From the NCBI GenBank assembly GCA_913055635.1, contig CAJXLK010000002.1, forward strand, positions 114,993 to 178,992: 64,000 nt of DNA, read 5' to 3'. Shown here piece by piece: positions 54,086 to 64,000 of the stretch. The stretch is from an uncultured Bacteroidota bacterium. Its GTDB lineage: Bacteria; Bacteroidota; Bacteroidia; Bacteroidales; UBA12077. Position numbers and translations under genes: made by a program. The first letter of the stretch is position 1, and each line of letters starts with the position of its first letter. A model generated the notes under the pieces. That model worked only from the letters and a program-made list of their open reading frames with translations, did no database searches and had not been told where the DNA came from.

Positions 54086-55270
54086 TCAGGATTGCAAATA
54101 GAGGCCGGCCTGATCAAAAACCCGGTCAAAGGCGCGATTCACCTGATTTTTTTCAGCGGGGCCCTGAGGGGGAAAAACATTTTCATGGGTATAATCAAAG
54201 GGGAAGTCCATTGTTTGGATCAAACCGAGGAGTTGCCGGTTCATCTGGCCAAATGTTTGACGGATAGCCCGGGCGGGGATAACCTGGTCCTTTTTCAGGG
54301 CAATGATCCGGAGTTTGTCGGCCAGGTCGGTGAACCGCTGTTTTCTCAGATCGGCAGCGTACAGGGCATTGACCATGGAGCGGAAGTAGATACCGGGGTT
54401 CAGCTTATGGATGATTTGCTTGAGTCCCGGGTCATTGTTCAGATGTTCATCCAGGCGGAGGAAATAGTTGCGCAGGGTTTCAAAAGCCATATTATCGAGG
54501 ATAAACCGGGAAGCCCCCTGCATCCGATCAACCGTGGCGCCTCCGCAAAACAACAGGGCTTTGCTGGAGGACAGTAGCTGGCCGGGATTGCACATCATCA
54601 TAATTTGGGTCAGCAAGGCGCCAATCGAATAGCCAAAAAAATGAACCTGTTTCTTTTGAGCCAGAAGGGGGTGTTGACCACAGCGGATTTGACGGATCAG
54701 TTCCACCAGGTCATAATACGTTTCCAGGCCAGAGGTATAGAAGCGTTTGGGCAGGGTTTGGAGCCTTTCACTAATGGCGGCATTCAAATAGGTAGAGTGA
54801 GACAAACCGGAATATCTGCGTTTGCGCTCTTTGGCCAGGCGGTTCATAACGCGGGGGTCCTTCCACTGGGGCGGAGTGCGGTTCACATGAAAGGAGATTG
54901 GGAAAAGCACCACGGGCTGGCCGGTTCGTTCATAAAGCGCTGCAGCCCAGGGCAGGTATTTGTTCCAGTCGCGTTCATTGAGTCCGTGCAGCAGCACGAT
55001 GGCCGTATCGGATTTCAAGGCCTGGTTGCCGGTTACCACCGGATATACAAAGTTTTGATTTTCATCGATTTGGTTGTCTCCATTCAAATGATAGGGTTCA
55101 TTCACCGAAGAACCGGTTTCTTCGCCGGAAGGCAAAAAGTGGGTCGTGGCCGAATGAAAGGACAGGTTGTGAATGGCCATATCCTCACCGGGAACCGGAA
55201 TCCATGAGGCCTCGGGATGGTATATCTGTTTTAGCTGATCATAGCGCTGGTGATAGTTCATAAGCCCCAT
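54086..55270 (-). CDS. Alpha/beta-hydrolase family protein of unknown substrate
   Basis: 394 residues (a start at 55261 is also possible). The core has AIVLLHGLNERDWNKYLPWA (oxyanion region, near residue 90-110) and the nucleophile elbow HFFGYSIGALLTQ with serine. A later acidic residue and a histidine in DYTHENVF may complete the triad. There is no signal peptide, so it is probably cytoplasmic. Substrate unknown. Confidence 0.7.
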   Translation of the reverse strand: MGLMNYHQRYDQLKQIYHPEASWIPVPGEDMAIHNLSFHSATTHFLPSGEETGSSVNEPYHLNGDNQIDENQNFVYPVVTGNQALKSDTAIVLLHGLNERDWNKYLPWAAALYERTGQPVVLFPISFHVNRTPPQWKDPRVMNRLAKERKRRYSGLSHSTYLNAAISERLQTLPKRFYTSGLETYYDLVELIRQIRCGQHPLLAQKKQVHFFGYSIGALLTQIMMMCNPGQLLSSSKALLFCGGATVDRMQGASRFILDNMAFETLRNYFLRLDEHLNNDPGLKQIIHKLNPGIYFRSMVNALYAADLRKQRFTDLADKLRIIALKKDQVIPARAIRQTFGQMNRQLLGLIQTMDFPFDYTHENVFPPQGPAEKNQVNRAFDRVFDQAGLYLQS

Positions 55271-55286
55271 CCTGTCATGCTACCCG

Positions 55287-55320
55287 TGGATGCAGCGCTG
55301 TACCATCAGGGCTGCATCCA
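55287..55320. other. 10-bp hairpin in a 314-bp gene-free region
   Basis: TGGATGCAGC pairs perfectly with GCTGCATCCA around a 14-base loop, 17 bp upstream of the hydrolase start. No T-run follows. The region 55271-55584 between the hydrolase start and the metF stop has no supported gene. Confidence 0.4.
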
Positions 55321-55584
55321 TTACGGATTAATCGGACAAAGGTAATTTATCCGGGAAAAAATGACAAAAACTACGACAAAAACCTCCCCTCAAAGCAAGG
55401 TTCGCCCGGGCAGGTCAGACATTGATGGCACCCCCGTGTTGTTCTACCCCGGAATCCTGGCCGGGATGATCCCTCAGCAGGGGGCAAAGGAATCATAAAC
55501 CGGACCAGCAGGGTCCAAATACCGAGGGCCGCGTATACCGAAGGGAAGCCCCTCCGGCAAGAGGTGGGTCTACTTAGAAAGGGT

Positions 55585-56508
55585 TTATTTTTCCGGCACA
55601 TGCGGGGTTAAACTCTTTTCAAAGCAATTCTGAACCTCTTTAAAATCCTTGGCCAGGTTGTCATAAAGGTCGATGGCAGCGCGGGATTTGTTCAGGGTGT
55701 AAAAATGAATGCCCGGGGCACCGTTGTCCAGAAGGTCGCGACACTGATCAATGGCCAACTCCAATCCAATCTTGTATATTTCCGAGGGATTGTCCTTATA
55801 GGGTTCCATCTTTTTGGAAATTTCTTCGGGGATGCTTGCTCCAATGGCCCCGGCAAATTTCCGGATCTTCTTATAATTGGTGATGGGGATGATTCCCGGG
55901 ATAATCCGGCAACGTATGCCCTTTTGTTCGGCCTTGTTAATGAAATCCCAGTAATAGCGGTTGTCGAAAAACATTTGGGTGGTCAGAAAATCGGCCCCTG
56001 CATCGACCTTCATACGTAAATTGATCAGGTCCTCTTCCATGGATTGGGCTTCTACGTGCCGCTCCGGGTAGGCCCCGGCTCCAATGCAAAAATCGTAGTT
56101 CTCGTTGACAAAACGGATCAAATCACTGCCAAAGTTGAAGCCATCGGGATTTTCAGGAAACTGGTCATGTCCTTTGGGTGGATCGCCCCGCAAGAGCATC
56201 ACATTTTCTATGCCCATATCCTGAAGGGTTCTCATGTCATAGGCAATTTTTTCGCGGGTAGCATTAACACAGGTGTAATGGGCCATACAGACAAATCCCA
56301 GGTCATTCTGGAACAAATCCACCAGGTTGAAGGTATGCTCCTGGGTGCTTCCTCCCGCTCCATAGGTAACCGTTACAAAAGAAGGATCCAGCTTGATGAG
56401 TTGACCGGCATTGATGCCGAACTTGACTGCTGTCAGATAATCCTTTGGGGGAAAGAACTCAAAGGAAAAGGTCTTTTCCTGCTTCTGAAAAATCTCTGTA
56501 ATCTTCAT
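55585..56508 (-). CDS. metF: 5,10-methylenetetrahydrofolate reductase
   Basis: 307 residues with the N-terminal FSFEFFPPKD, the central GAYPERH and the FLTTQMFFDNRYY segments of the FAD-containing MetF family. It makes 5-methyltetrahydrofolate, or in methyl-consuming anaerobes may oxidise it. It lies 41 bp after a MetH reactivation-domain gene, so it is tied to methionine synthesis and to the methyl-THF pool of the 32-46 kb block. Confidence 0.95.
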   Translation of the reverse strand: MKITEIFQKQEKTFSFEFFPPKDYLTAVKFGINAGQLIKLDPSFVTVTYGAGGSTQEHTFNLVDLFQNDLGFVCMAHYTCVNATREKIAYDMRTLQDMGIENVMLLRGDPPKGHDQFPENPDGFNFGSDLIRFVNENYDFCIGAGAYPERHVEAQSMEEDLINLRMKVDAGADFLTTQMFFDNRYYWDFINKAEQKGIRCRIIPGIIPITNYKKIRKFAGAIGASIPEEISKKMEPYKDNPSEIYKIGLELAIDQCRDLLDNGAPGIHFYTLNKSRAAIDLYDNLAKDFKEVQNCFEKSLTPHVPEK

Positions 56509-56549
56509 AATAGGTATATTTTCAATTTATTTCACCATCACTTGAGCCA

Positions 56550-57578
56550 TTAATTGACGGACTCTTCCAGGGAAGGAGCCAGCCATTTTCGGGCTTGTTC
56601 CAGGTCGGTATGGGTCCGCCGGGCATAGTCTTCGAGTTGATCGAGTCCAATCTTCTTAATGCCAAAATAACGGGAAAGGTCATGGGCCATATAAAAACCT
56701 GCCACCGAACTGGCCGGATCCATCACCAGGCTCTGGGTCAAGGTGATTCCGATGCGTTGCTCCACTCCCAGCAAGTCGAACAAGTAGGCCTTCAGGTTGT
56801 GGTCGGGACAGGCCGGATAGCCTGGCGCAGGGCGTATGCCCTTGTATTTTTCCCGTATCAGCTCTTCCATGGACAATTCCTCATAAGGTTCATATGCCCA
56901 GTAATGTTTGCGCACCTGTTTATGGAGGACTTCAGCAAAAGCCTCCACCAACCGGTCGGCCAGCAGGCGGATCATCACGCTGTTGAAATCATCGCCCACC
57001 TGTTTGAATCGCTGCACCAGGTTCTCGGTTTCAAAACCCGAGGTCACGGCAAAGCCCCCTAAATAATCGCGAATGCCGCTGTCGACAGGGGCAACGTAAT
57101 CGCTTAATGACAAGGCATAACCTTGATGATCCACCAGTTGCTGCTGGCGAAGCATCGGGATACGCTCAATGACCTGTTGGCGGCTTTCATCCGAAAAAAT
57201 CAAAATATCATCCCCCTGGGAATTGGCCGGAAAAATGCCAATAACGCCCTTGGGCGTTAACAGCTTATCGCGGATGATCTGATTGAGCATTTGCCTGGCT
57301 TCACCAAATAGCCGGGTGGCTTCGCGCCCAACCTTTTCCTTTTGTAAAATCCGGGGATAGGTCCCGGTTAACCCCCATCCGCGAAAGAACGGGGTCCAAT
57401 CAATATATCTCCGTAAAACTTCCAGATCATAATCTTCAAATACCTTTATTCCCGTCATTGTGGGAATAATTTCTATGGCATCCTGTTCATAGTTATAATG
57501 AAACCTACGTTTGCGGGCATCTCTCAAAGGCAAAAACTGTTGAGTGCTCTGTAAAGCTTGATCCATGGTATGTTTCAT
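56550..57578 (-). CDS. Stand-alone MetH reactivation domain (SAM-binding)
   Basis: 342 residues matching only the C-terminal activation domain of cobalamin-dependent methionine synthase, including the SAM-binding motif RPAPGYPACPDH (near residue 250) and the typical linker TPFFRGWGLTGTYP. The homocysteine-, folate- and B12-binding domains are absent and are not encoded next to it. It should reductively methylate an inactive cob(II)alamin protein using SAM and a flavodoxin-like donor. Its partner could be a split MetH elsewhere or the corrinoid protein at 45428. Confidence 0.88.
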   Translation of the reverse strand: MKHTMDQALQSTQQFLPLRDARKRRFHYNYEQDAIEIIPTMTGIKVFEDYDLEVLRRYIDWTPFFRGWGLTGTYPRILQKEKVGREATRLFGEARQMLNQIIRDKLLTPKGVIGIFPANSQGDDILIFSDESRQQVIERIPMLRQQQLVDHQGYALSLSDYVAPVDSGIRDYLGGFAVTSGFETENLVQRFKQVGDDFNSVMIRLLADRLVEAFAEVLHKQVRKHYWAYEPYEELSMEELIREKYKGIRPAPGYPACPDHNLKAYLFDLLGVEQRIGITLTQSLVMDPASSVAGFYMAHDLSRYFGIKKIGLDQLEDYARRTHTDLEQARKWLAPSLEESVN

Positions 57579-57699
57579 ATTGAATGGTTTTCGTTTTGAT
57601 TTTCCACATTCGTTGCTGGTCAGGGAAATAAAAAATTCCTGTAGAAAAAAGGTTCATCCGGTTAATGCGTAGGTCTTCTCATGAAGACTATATAACTTG

Positions 57700-57965
57700 A
57701 GAATAAAAAACTCATCATCTCTAAATCCATAAGCCTGATCTAAATTGTTAAACTGAGCTGGTGGCCTTTTTGTCCTTTTCATAGGGATATCGTAAGTCAT
57801 TAAATCCGCATTATTGAGCCAGTTGGTGCGTCCAATTGTTTTGTTTACAGGCATATTGTGAGTCATGCATTCCAGGTTGTTAAACCAGTTCAAGGTGTTG
57901 TTCTCACTGTTTTTGGCTCATTATTATATGCCAGCAAATCCTCATTGCTGACCCAATTGGTGATG
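57700..57965 (-). repeat. Degenerate 66-68-bp tandem repeat with coding potential
   Basis: Four diverged units, with anchors near 57953, 57885, 57819 and 57752. On the minus strand three units are read in one frame as NWFNNLECMTH..., NWLNNADLMTYD... and AQFNNLDQAYGF..., while the first unit (NWVSNEDLLAYN...) is in a different frame after a one-base shift. A 79-codon frame (57654-57893) starts only with TTG. This looks like the remnant of a repeat-protein gene; 57966-58311 upstream holds nothing else I can identify. Confidence 0.5.
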
Positions 57966-58311
57966 TTGTTCCGGGATCAACAATAAATCGGAGCCCTGCC
58001 TGGGATGGGGGGATAAAAAAAACCGGTCAAAATCTTGCTTTATGTTTATTTTTTGGTTAATATTAAAATTGGCAGTGATCCCGCTCAAAATTACGCCAGG
58101 CTATATATACCAAGGGGATCTGATTCACATTAAAGTTCAACTGTATTGAGTGCAATCTGCATTCGCTTCACCCTGTTAAGCCATTCATTATGGAGCTTCA
58201 TTCGGCGTTTGTTTTATCCGGACCGCTTTATCTTAATTTCCGTCTTCCTGGTCTGTGGCCCGGAAGGCATGCTTAAGTTACAATTTCAGTGGTTTCCTCA
58301 TTAAAAAAAAC

Positions 58312-58749
58312 ATGATGATGAGCACAAAAAAAGGCATTTGGATTGACCATTCAAAGGCTGTCATTGTCAGCCTGGATCAGCAAAAAGAAGTTGTCTCTGT
58401 GATTGAATCGAAGGTTGGTAAGAAGGTTCGTTTATCCGGGGGATCCCGTACGAAGGTTCCCTATGGTCCTCAAGACATTGTACATGAGGGCAGGAGGTAC
58501 CGCAAGTACCTGAATCATTTGAAGGATTATTATGAGCGGGTTTGCCGGCATGTCAGCGATGCAGAAGCCCTGTATGTATTCGGCCCCGGGGAAGCGAAGC
58601 AGGAATTCCGCAAGCATATTGAAAATCAAAAGCGATTTGTTCCACCGGTCATTGAAGTGGAAGCCTGCGATAAAATGACCCGGGCACAAATTGCGGCGAA
58701 GGTCCGGAGTCACTTTAAGGAAGAGGTAAAGAAGGCCCCGAAGCCCTGA
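58312..58749 (+). CDS. Small conserved protein with eRF1/pelota-like fold
   Basis: 145 residues from the first of three consecutive ATGs (58312, 58315, 58318). The pattern GIWIDHSKAVIVSL, VRLSGGSRTKVPYGPQ, YVFGPGEAKQEF and ACDKMTRAQIAAKVRSHF matches a family of bacterial proteins related to release-factor domain 3 (sometimes named host attachment or translational machinery proteins). Function unproven; a ribosome-related role is suggested by fold only. Stands alone. Confidence 0.65.
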   Translation: MMMSTKKGIWIDHSKAVIVSLDQQKEVVSVIESKVGKKVRLSGGSRTKVPYGPQDIVHEGRRYRKYLNHLKDYYERVCRHVSDAEALYVFGPGEAKQEFRKHIENQKRFVPPVIEVEACDKMTRAQIAAKVRSHFKEEVKKAPKP

Positions 58750-58923
58750 TCGCATCTTAGGCTGGCAGAACCCCCCGGCTCTATGGGGGTATGGTTTGAT
58801 GGCCATGCCCCCGCAACCGGGTATTGCGTTGTGTTATCCCTTCTTGATGGGTGTAGGATTATCAGGATATAAATTGACAAGAAGCGAATTTATCGTTATC
58901 TTGTTTTTATATCTGGATATCCT

Positions 58924-59784
58924 ATGGAAGAGGGCTACTTCAATCAAATGCGGATAAAAGGGCTCAGTCCTTCAACGGCTTTAAAACCGTATATATGGAA
59001 ATATTATCTATATGAACAGGCCGATGAACGACTGCGCCGGTCTTTTTTTCGTGCATTGCCCAGTGGACGGGTCGAGATGTTTTTATTTTTTGACGACAAC
59101 CGCATTGTTTTCCTGACCAATCGCCAGATAACAGTTTTGTCGGGTTTTGTAGCCGGTATTTTTGAGTTGACCCATCCGATGAAGGTCAAAGTGGAGGTCA
59201 ATGGGGGGCAGTTCAATGGAATGAGCGTAATTTTCACCCATCTGGGGGTCAACCGGATTTTAAATGTCCGGTTAAGCCAATTGACCAATCGCATCATTGA
59301 TTTTACTGATTTTTGGAGCGGGGCTTACCAATGGCTCCGGGATAATATATTAAGTGTGCAGGAGGATGGTTTGCGGGTGAGGAACCTGAATCAGTTTTTT
59401 CAGAACCAGATTGGCAATTATAGGGGCCCGGTAGCGAAAATTTACTGTATCCTCGACAGTATAGAACAAATGGAAGGACCCTTGTCGGTTGAGCGTCTGG
59501 CCCGCGAGCTGAATATCTCCTATAAGTCCCTTTACCGGATGTTTGTGGATGAGGTGGGCCTGACCCCTAAGATGTATTTAAAGATCCTGCGGTTTAACCA
59601 GGCCTGCCGCATGTTGAACAACAATCCCCGGGTGCGCTGGATTGAACTGGTTCATCAGTGCGGTTACTATGATCAGTCGCATTTCATCCACGAATTCAAG
59701 ACCATCATGAAGCAGTCGCCGCGTCAGTACCTGATGAGCACCGGCGGGAGCTTTTATTTGAACCGGCCTTATGTGTTTGGTTGA
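58924..59784 (+). CDS. AraC-family transcriptional regulator
   Basis: 286 residues: an N-terminal sensory domain of the type found with many Bacteroidota AraC proteins (DUF6597-like, residues 1-155) and a C-terminal double helix-turn-helix (LSVERLARELNISYKSLYRM and CGYYDQSHFIHEFK). No obvious target operon adjacent. Confidence 0.85.
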   Translation: MEEGYFNQMRIKGLSPSTALKPYIWKYYLYEQADERLRRSFFRALPSGRVEMFLFFDDNRIVFLTNRQITVLSGFVAGIFELTHPMKVKVEVNGGQFNGMSVIFTHLGVNRILNVRLSQLTNRIIDFTDFWSGAYQWLRDNILSVQEDGLRVRNLNQFFQNQIGNYRGPVAKIYCILDSIEQMEGPLSVERLARELNISYKSLYRMFVDEVGLTPKMYLKILRFNQACRMLNNNPRVRWIELVHQCGYYDQSHFIHEFKTIMKQSPRQYLMSTGGSFYLNRPYVFG

Positions 59785-60408
59785 TCGGGCAAGATAAGTT
59801 TGGTATGTGTAGACTGTTGATGATTGATCGGATACCAGGTTCCCATGATTGGCTGTTTGATCCTTCAATATAGGGATAGGGCCCCCTGAATCCCACGATC
59901 CTTCCTATTTTCTATGGCCTGCCCTACAGACCGGTCTTCGGATTTTTAGGCAGTGATCAGTCCCCTTTTATTTACCAGGCATTATAACACAGATAAACCT
60001 CAGGGGTTTGAGGTTGGACCCATCCGTCCACGGCTTTTGCTTTTTGGTCAAAATTTTTGATTCTGTCCGTTTTTTACAATATAAATTCCTGACTCCTTGT
60101 TATCTTGTTTGTTCAGGCTCTGAACCCAGCTTATTATCAGGGTAACCCAAATGCTCCTGTTTAACAGCAAAAGCAGGAGGGGGGTGTCTCTCTATTTTCC
60201 CTGAAATCAGGTTTTCAGGTAGCACAGTGCATCAATTTATCAGGCAAAAACATTCTAAATCAACAGGAACTGAGCCAGGGGGCTTCCCGCTTGTTTTTAA
60301 CCTTAAACCTTCCCTGGGTGTACCGGGAAACATCCAGTGAACATATGTTCAACGACTCATCCTGTGTTTAGAATGTGCCTTTTTCTATGGACCAAAACCT
60401 TCAGGACG
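59785..60408. other. Gene-free region upstream of the sigma factor gene
   Basis: About 620 bp with no supported frame. A possible weak hairpin CTCCTG...CAGGAG lies at 60154-60179 and AACCTCA...TGAGGTT at about 59996-60016. It contains the sigma-gene promoter; no consensus could be fixed by eye. Confidence 0.35.
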
Positions 60409-60993
60409 ATGAAAGAAAGTGTTCATTCTGTCGATCGGGATCAAATCTTATGGCAGAACTTTAAAAATGGCGACCAGCAGGCCTTAACCAAAATCTACCA
60501 GGAGTATTATGCCCATATGCTGACCTATGGATTGAAAATCAAGCCCAACCATGAATTCATCAAAGACTGTATTCATGAGGTTTTCTATGACATCATGAGC
60601 CACATCAAGAATATTGGGGACACCGATAACATCCTGTTTTATCTGATTACCTCCCTCAGACATAAAATTTTTCGCAAGTTGCGCTACGACATCTCTTTCA
60701 AGTATGACGACAATTATTACCTGCAGAATCTGGACTTGTCTGACGGTTTCTCGGAAGAGTCCGTCATCCATCAGGAGAATACCCGTCTAAAGAAAAACAT
60801 GATTAAGGTTTTGATTGATAAACTACCTCCACGGCAAAAGGAGGCATTATTGATGAAGTTTTACCTGTATTTTGAATACAAAGATATTGCTTCGCTGATG
60901 AACCTCAACCTCCAGTCGGTCCGCAACCTGGTTCACCGGGCCATTAAAAGCCTGCGTGAGCAGGTTCAAAAGGATTATTCAACGCAATTGTAA
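60409..60993 (+). CDS. ECF-type RNA polymerase sigma factor
   Basis: 194 residues from the ATG at 60409 (MKESVHSVDRDQILW); a GTG at 60337 would add 24 residues without family match. Sigma region 2 at about 20-95 (NHEFIKDCIHEVFYDI) and region 4 at about 135-190 (LPPRQKEALLMKFY, YKDIASLMNLN). No FecR-like anti-sigma or SusC/D operon follows, unlike many Bacteroidota ECF factors. Confidence 0.85.
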   Translation: MKESVHSVDRDQILWQNFKNGDQQALTKIYQEYYAHMLTYGLKIKPNHEFIKDCIHEVFYDIMSHIKNIGDTDNILFYLITSLRHKIFRKLRYDISFKYDDNYYLQNLDLSDGFSEESVIHQENTRLKKNMIKVLIDKLPPRQKEALLMKFYLYFEYKDIASLMNLNLQSVRNLVHRAIKSLREQVQKDYSTQL

Positions 60994-61304
60994 CCAGCTG
61001 TTCAGGCATTATTAAGGGCATTTGCTTATCTGTCTAATATCCTGAACGATTTATAACGATCATCCTTTCAACCAATCGTTGATTTGATAGCGCAGCTTCA
61101 TCACAATCATCCAACATTTAGCGATTAACCTCATTTTTATAGGTTAAAATTTCCCAAAATTTTTAATAATTTACAGGTATATCATTCATTGGGCTGTCTT
61201 TCTTTTTATAGATGGCATTGGTTCAGGTTGATTTGATCTGGATTTCAGTTGCGGTGATACCGCATGGTTAAATGTTGTTGTTCCCGATGTTTTTTCCCTT
61301 CTGA
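60994..61304. other. Gene-free region before the truncated transporter genes
   Basis: About 310 bp, AT-rich, no supported gene. The livM fragment that follows opens only after a TGA at 61302, so one boundary of foreign or rearranged DNA may lie near 61305-61320. Confidence 0.35.
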
Positions 61305-61631
61305 GGTGCTCATAGAGGTATCGGATTGGACGGTATCCTTTTTGTAACCTTGGAAGGTTCGGTGTTTCCGGATTTGCTTTTTTGGACCTTTTCCCTGGAG
61401 ATCCTGATCATGTGCTTGCTGGGGGGATGGTTCACATTTATGGGGCCCATGCTCGGGGCGGCCATAATGGTCAGCATGAGAACAATAGTGGGCATATATA
61501 CGGAATACTGGACCATGATTATGGGAATTGTCCTTGTTCTATTGATCTTTTTCCTCCCTCAAGGCGTCCTTGGCTATATACAGGATAAGCTTACCTATCA
61601 GAGAGCCGATATAAAGGAAGGAGAACTCTAG
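61305..61631 (+). pseudogene. LivM-like branched-chain amino acid ABC permease, 3' fragment only
   Basis: About 105 codons that match only the C-terminal third of LivM (FWTFSLEILIMCLLGGW, then LGAAIMV and LLIFFLPQGVLG). Some 200 N-terminal residues are missing and a TGA lies just upstream. It abuts the livG fragment, the order seen in intact liv operons. Confidence 0.7.
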
Positions 61632-63286
<1,655 letters not shown>

Positions 63287-63308
63287 CCGCCATCACGCGG
63301 GCCGCCCC

Positions 63309-63881
63309 ATGACCGACAACGTCATCTCCGTCTCGTCCACCAGGGAACTGCGCCGCGTGCTGGAGTCCCACGGCGTCGATACGGACCCGTGGGGCGAACC
63401 CGGCGCGCAGCCGGTGAGCGACCTGTACGAGGAGATTCAGCAGGGCGAATGCCGGATAGAAAAGGATCCCTTCTGCCGCAAGGTGTGGGTCACCGAGGTG
63501 CTCATCCGACAGCACGGGCGGGCGCTCCTGGAGGTAGAGCAGCGCCTGCAGGACGGGACCGAGTTCGAGCGCCGGCTGCTGCCCGCGGAGAAGATGAAGA
63601 CCGACGAACCGTGCAGGCACGCCGCCCGGCGCTGCCTGACCGAGGAGCTGGAGCTGGACGAGGACGACATCTACGAGCTGGAATACCTGCGCACCCGCGA
63701 GACCGACTTCATCAAATCGCCCTCCTATCCCGGCCTGTGGAGTATCTACCACATCCACCGCGTGAAGGCCGACGTAAAACCGCTCCCGTCGGACGGATTC
63801 TGGACCGCCGAACGCGGGGCGGATGAACACGACCGCGTGGCATGGCACCGATGGGAATGGGTAGACCCTGACGAAGTGTGA
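63309..63881 (+). CDS. Nudix-like domain protein
   Basis: 190 residues in the GC-rich segment, 22 bp after carB. The stretch EKMKTDEPCRHAARRCLTEE resembles the start of a Nudix region followed by an AAxREL-type helix, but the complete Nudix box is not conserved. C-terminal SPSYPGLWSIYHIHRVKAD and HRWEWVDPDEV are conserved-looking. Catalytic activity is uncertain. Confidence 0.5.
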   Translation: MTDNVISVSSTRELRRVLESHGVDTDPWGEPGAQPVSDLYEEIQQGECRIEKDPFCRKVWVTEVLIRQHGRALLEVEQRLQDGTEFERRLLPAEKMKTDEPCRHAARRCLTEELELDEDDIYELEYLRTRETDFIKSPSYPGLWSIYHIHRVKADVKPLPSDGFWTAERGADEHDRVAWHRWEWVDPDEV

Positions 63882-63892
63882 ACCGCTGGCCC

Positions 63893-64000
63893 CTACTCCA
63901 CGGGATCATGGCCTCCCCTGCAGAAGGGATTGCAGCGCAGAACGCGGTAGATGCCGAGCAGAAGCCCCCGCAAAGGGCCCTTCTTGCGGATGGCGCGGAC
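63893..64000 (-). CDS. yidD: YidD membrane-insertion factor (C-terminal part, cut by window end)
   Basis: Reading the minus strand from base 64000 gives [19 protein letters not shown], then [16 protein letters not shown] and a TAG stop at 63893-63895. The LRCNPFxxGGxDPV motif is the YidD signature. YidD is a small, mainly membrane-associated protein that helps insertion of inner-membrane proteins. The N-terminus lies outside the window. Confidence 0.8.
   Translation of the reverse strand, partial: VRAIRKKGPLRGLLLGIYRVLRCNPFCRGGHDPVE

Noticed and set aside
53917..54129. Small gene between the BtuG-like gene and the hydrolase
   Set aside because: Overlaps the 3' end of the hydrolase in another frame and shows no motif.
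55371..55601. 76-codon minus-strand frame overlapping the metF 3' end
   Set aside because: Low-complexity Arg/Pro-rich translation, overlaps metF, no homology that I can recognise.

Overview
The window reads as a chromosomal contig from a strictly anaerobic, hydrogen-metabolising member of the Bacteroidota (probably a Bacteroidales relative). The lineage call is an inference. It rests on a TAnnTTTG-type promoter in front of a cobalamin operon, a BtuG-like surface lipoprotein paired with a BtuB-like receptor, a LysM plus periplasmic-binding-fold protein, and a FepC-like ABC signature. Several genes nevertheless carry clear AGGAGG ribosome binding sites. I saw no tRNA, rRNA, CRISPR array, insertion sequence or phage module.

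1-11283 (+): an operon for a membrane-bound, ion-translocating group 4 [NiFe]-hydrogenase of Mbh/Mrp type. It has two ferredoxin-like subunits, NuoH/B/C/D-like subunits, and a complete Mrp-type antiporter set in which MrpA is split into a NuoL part and an MbhD/E part. A maturation protease and a zinc-ribbon protein follow.

11309-14801 (-): a trimeric NAD-linked [FeFe]-hydrogenase, hydABC, with a Rex-like operator in front. 15419-19475 (-): an encapsulin nanocompartment with its encapsulated ferritin, a LysM protein and a rubrerythrin-like protein, i.e. iron storage and oxidative-stress defence. 19575-25680 (-): a three-gene flavin/iron-sulfur complex whose large subunit fuses a NuoG-type 2Fe-2S domain, an NfnB/GltD-like NADPH unit and a degenerate molybdopterin-type domain; it looks like a Stn-type transhydrogenase. 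Together these three redox machines could balance ferredoxin, NADH, NADPH and H2.

26371-31955: housekeeping and accessory genes (SNF2 helicase, cation/proton antiporter, pterin dehydratase, orphan response regulator).

32016-46075 (-): a one-carbon block. Read in the direction of transcription it holds a corrinoid protein, two non-pyrrolysine MttB-family methyltransferases, a hydantoinase-like ASKHA protein, a DUF1638 protein, a methyltetrahydrofolate:corrinoid methyltransferase, a sarcosine/dimethylglycine N-methyltransferase-like enzyme, AhcY, MetK and two adenosine-kinase-like PfkB proteins. It appears able both to make and to demethylate a betaine-like compound and to recycle SAM.

46679-53756 (+): two cobalamin riboswitches driving B12 import (BtuF, BtuC, BtuD; then BtuB and BtuG), which supplies the cofactor for the previous block. 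54086-57578 (-): an alpha/beta hydrolase, MetF and a stand-alone MetH reactivation domain. 58312-60993 (+): a small conserved protein, an AraC regulator and an ECF sigma factor.

61305-64000: truncated livM and livG fragments run directly into a GC-rich segment (3' half of carB, a Nudix-like gene, the end of yidD). The join at about 61744-61749 is abrupt, with 6 bp of microhomology, and may be an assembly chimera, so this last 2.7 kb should not be assigned to the same organism without checking.

Repeated DNA is a theme: a 17-bp palindrome family at three intergenic sites, a 66-bp hairpin element at two sites, and tandem repeats (21 bp and 33 bp) that begin exactly at gene stop codons.
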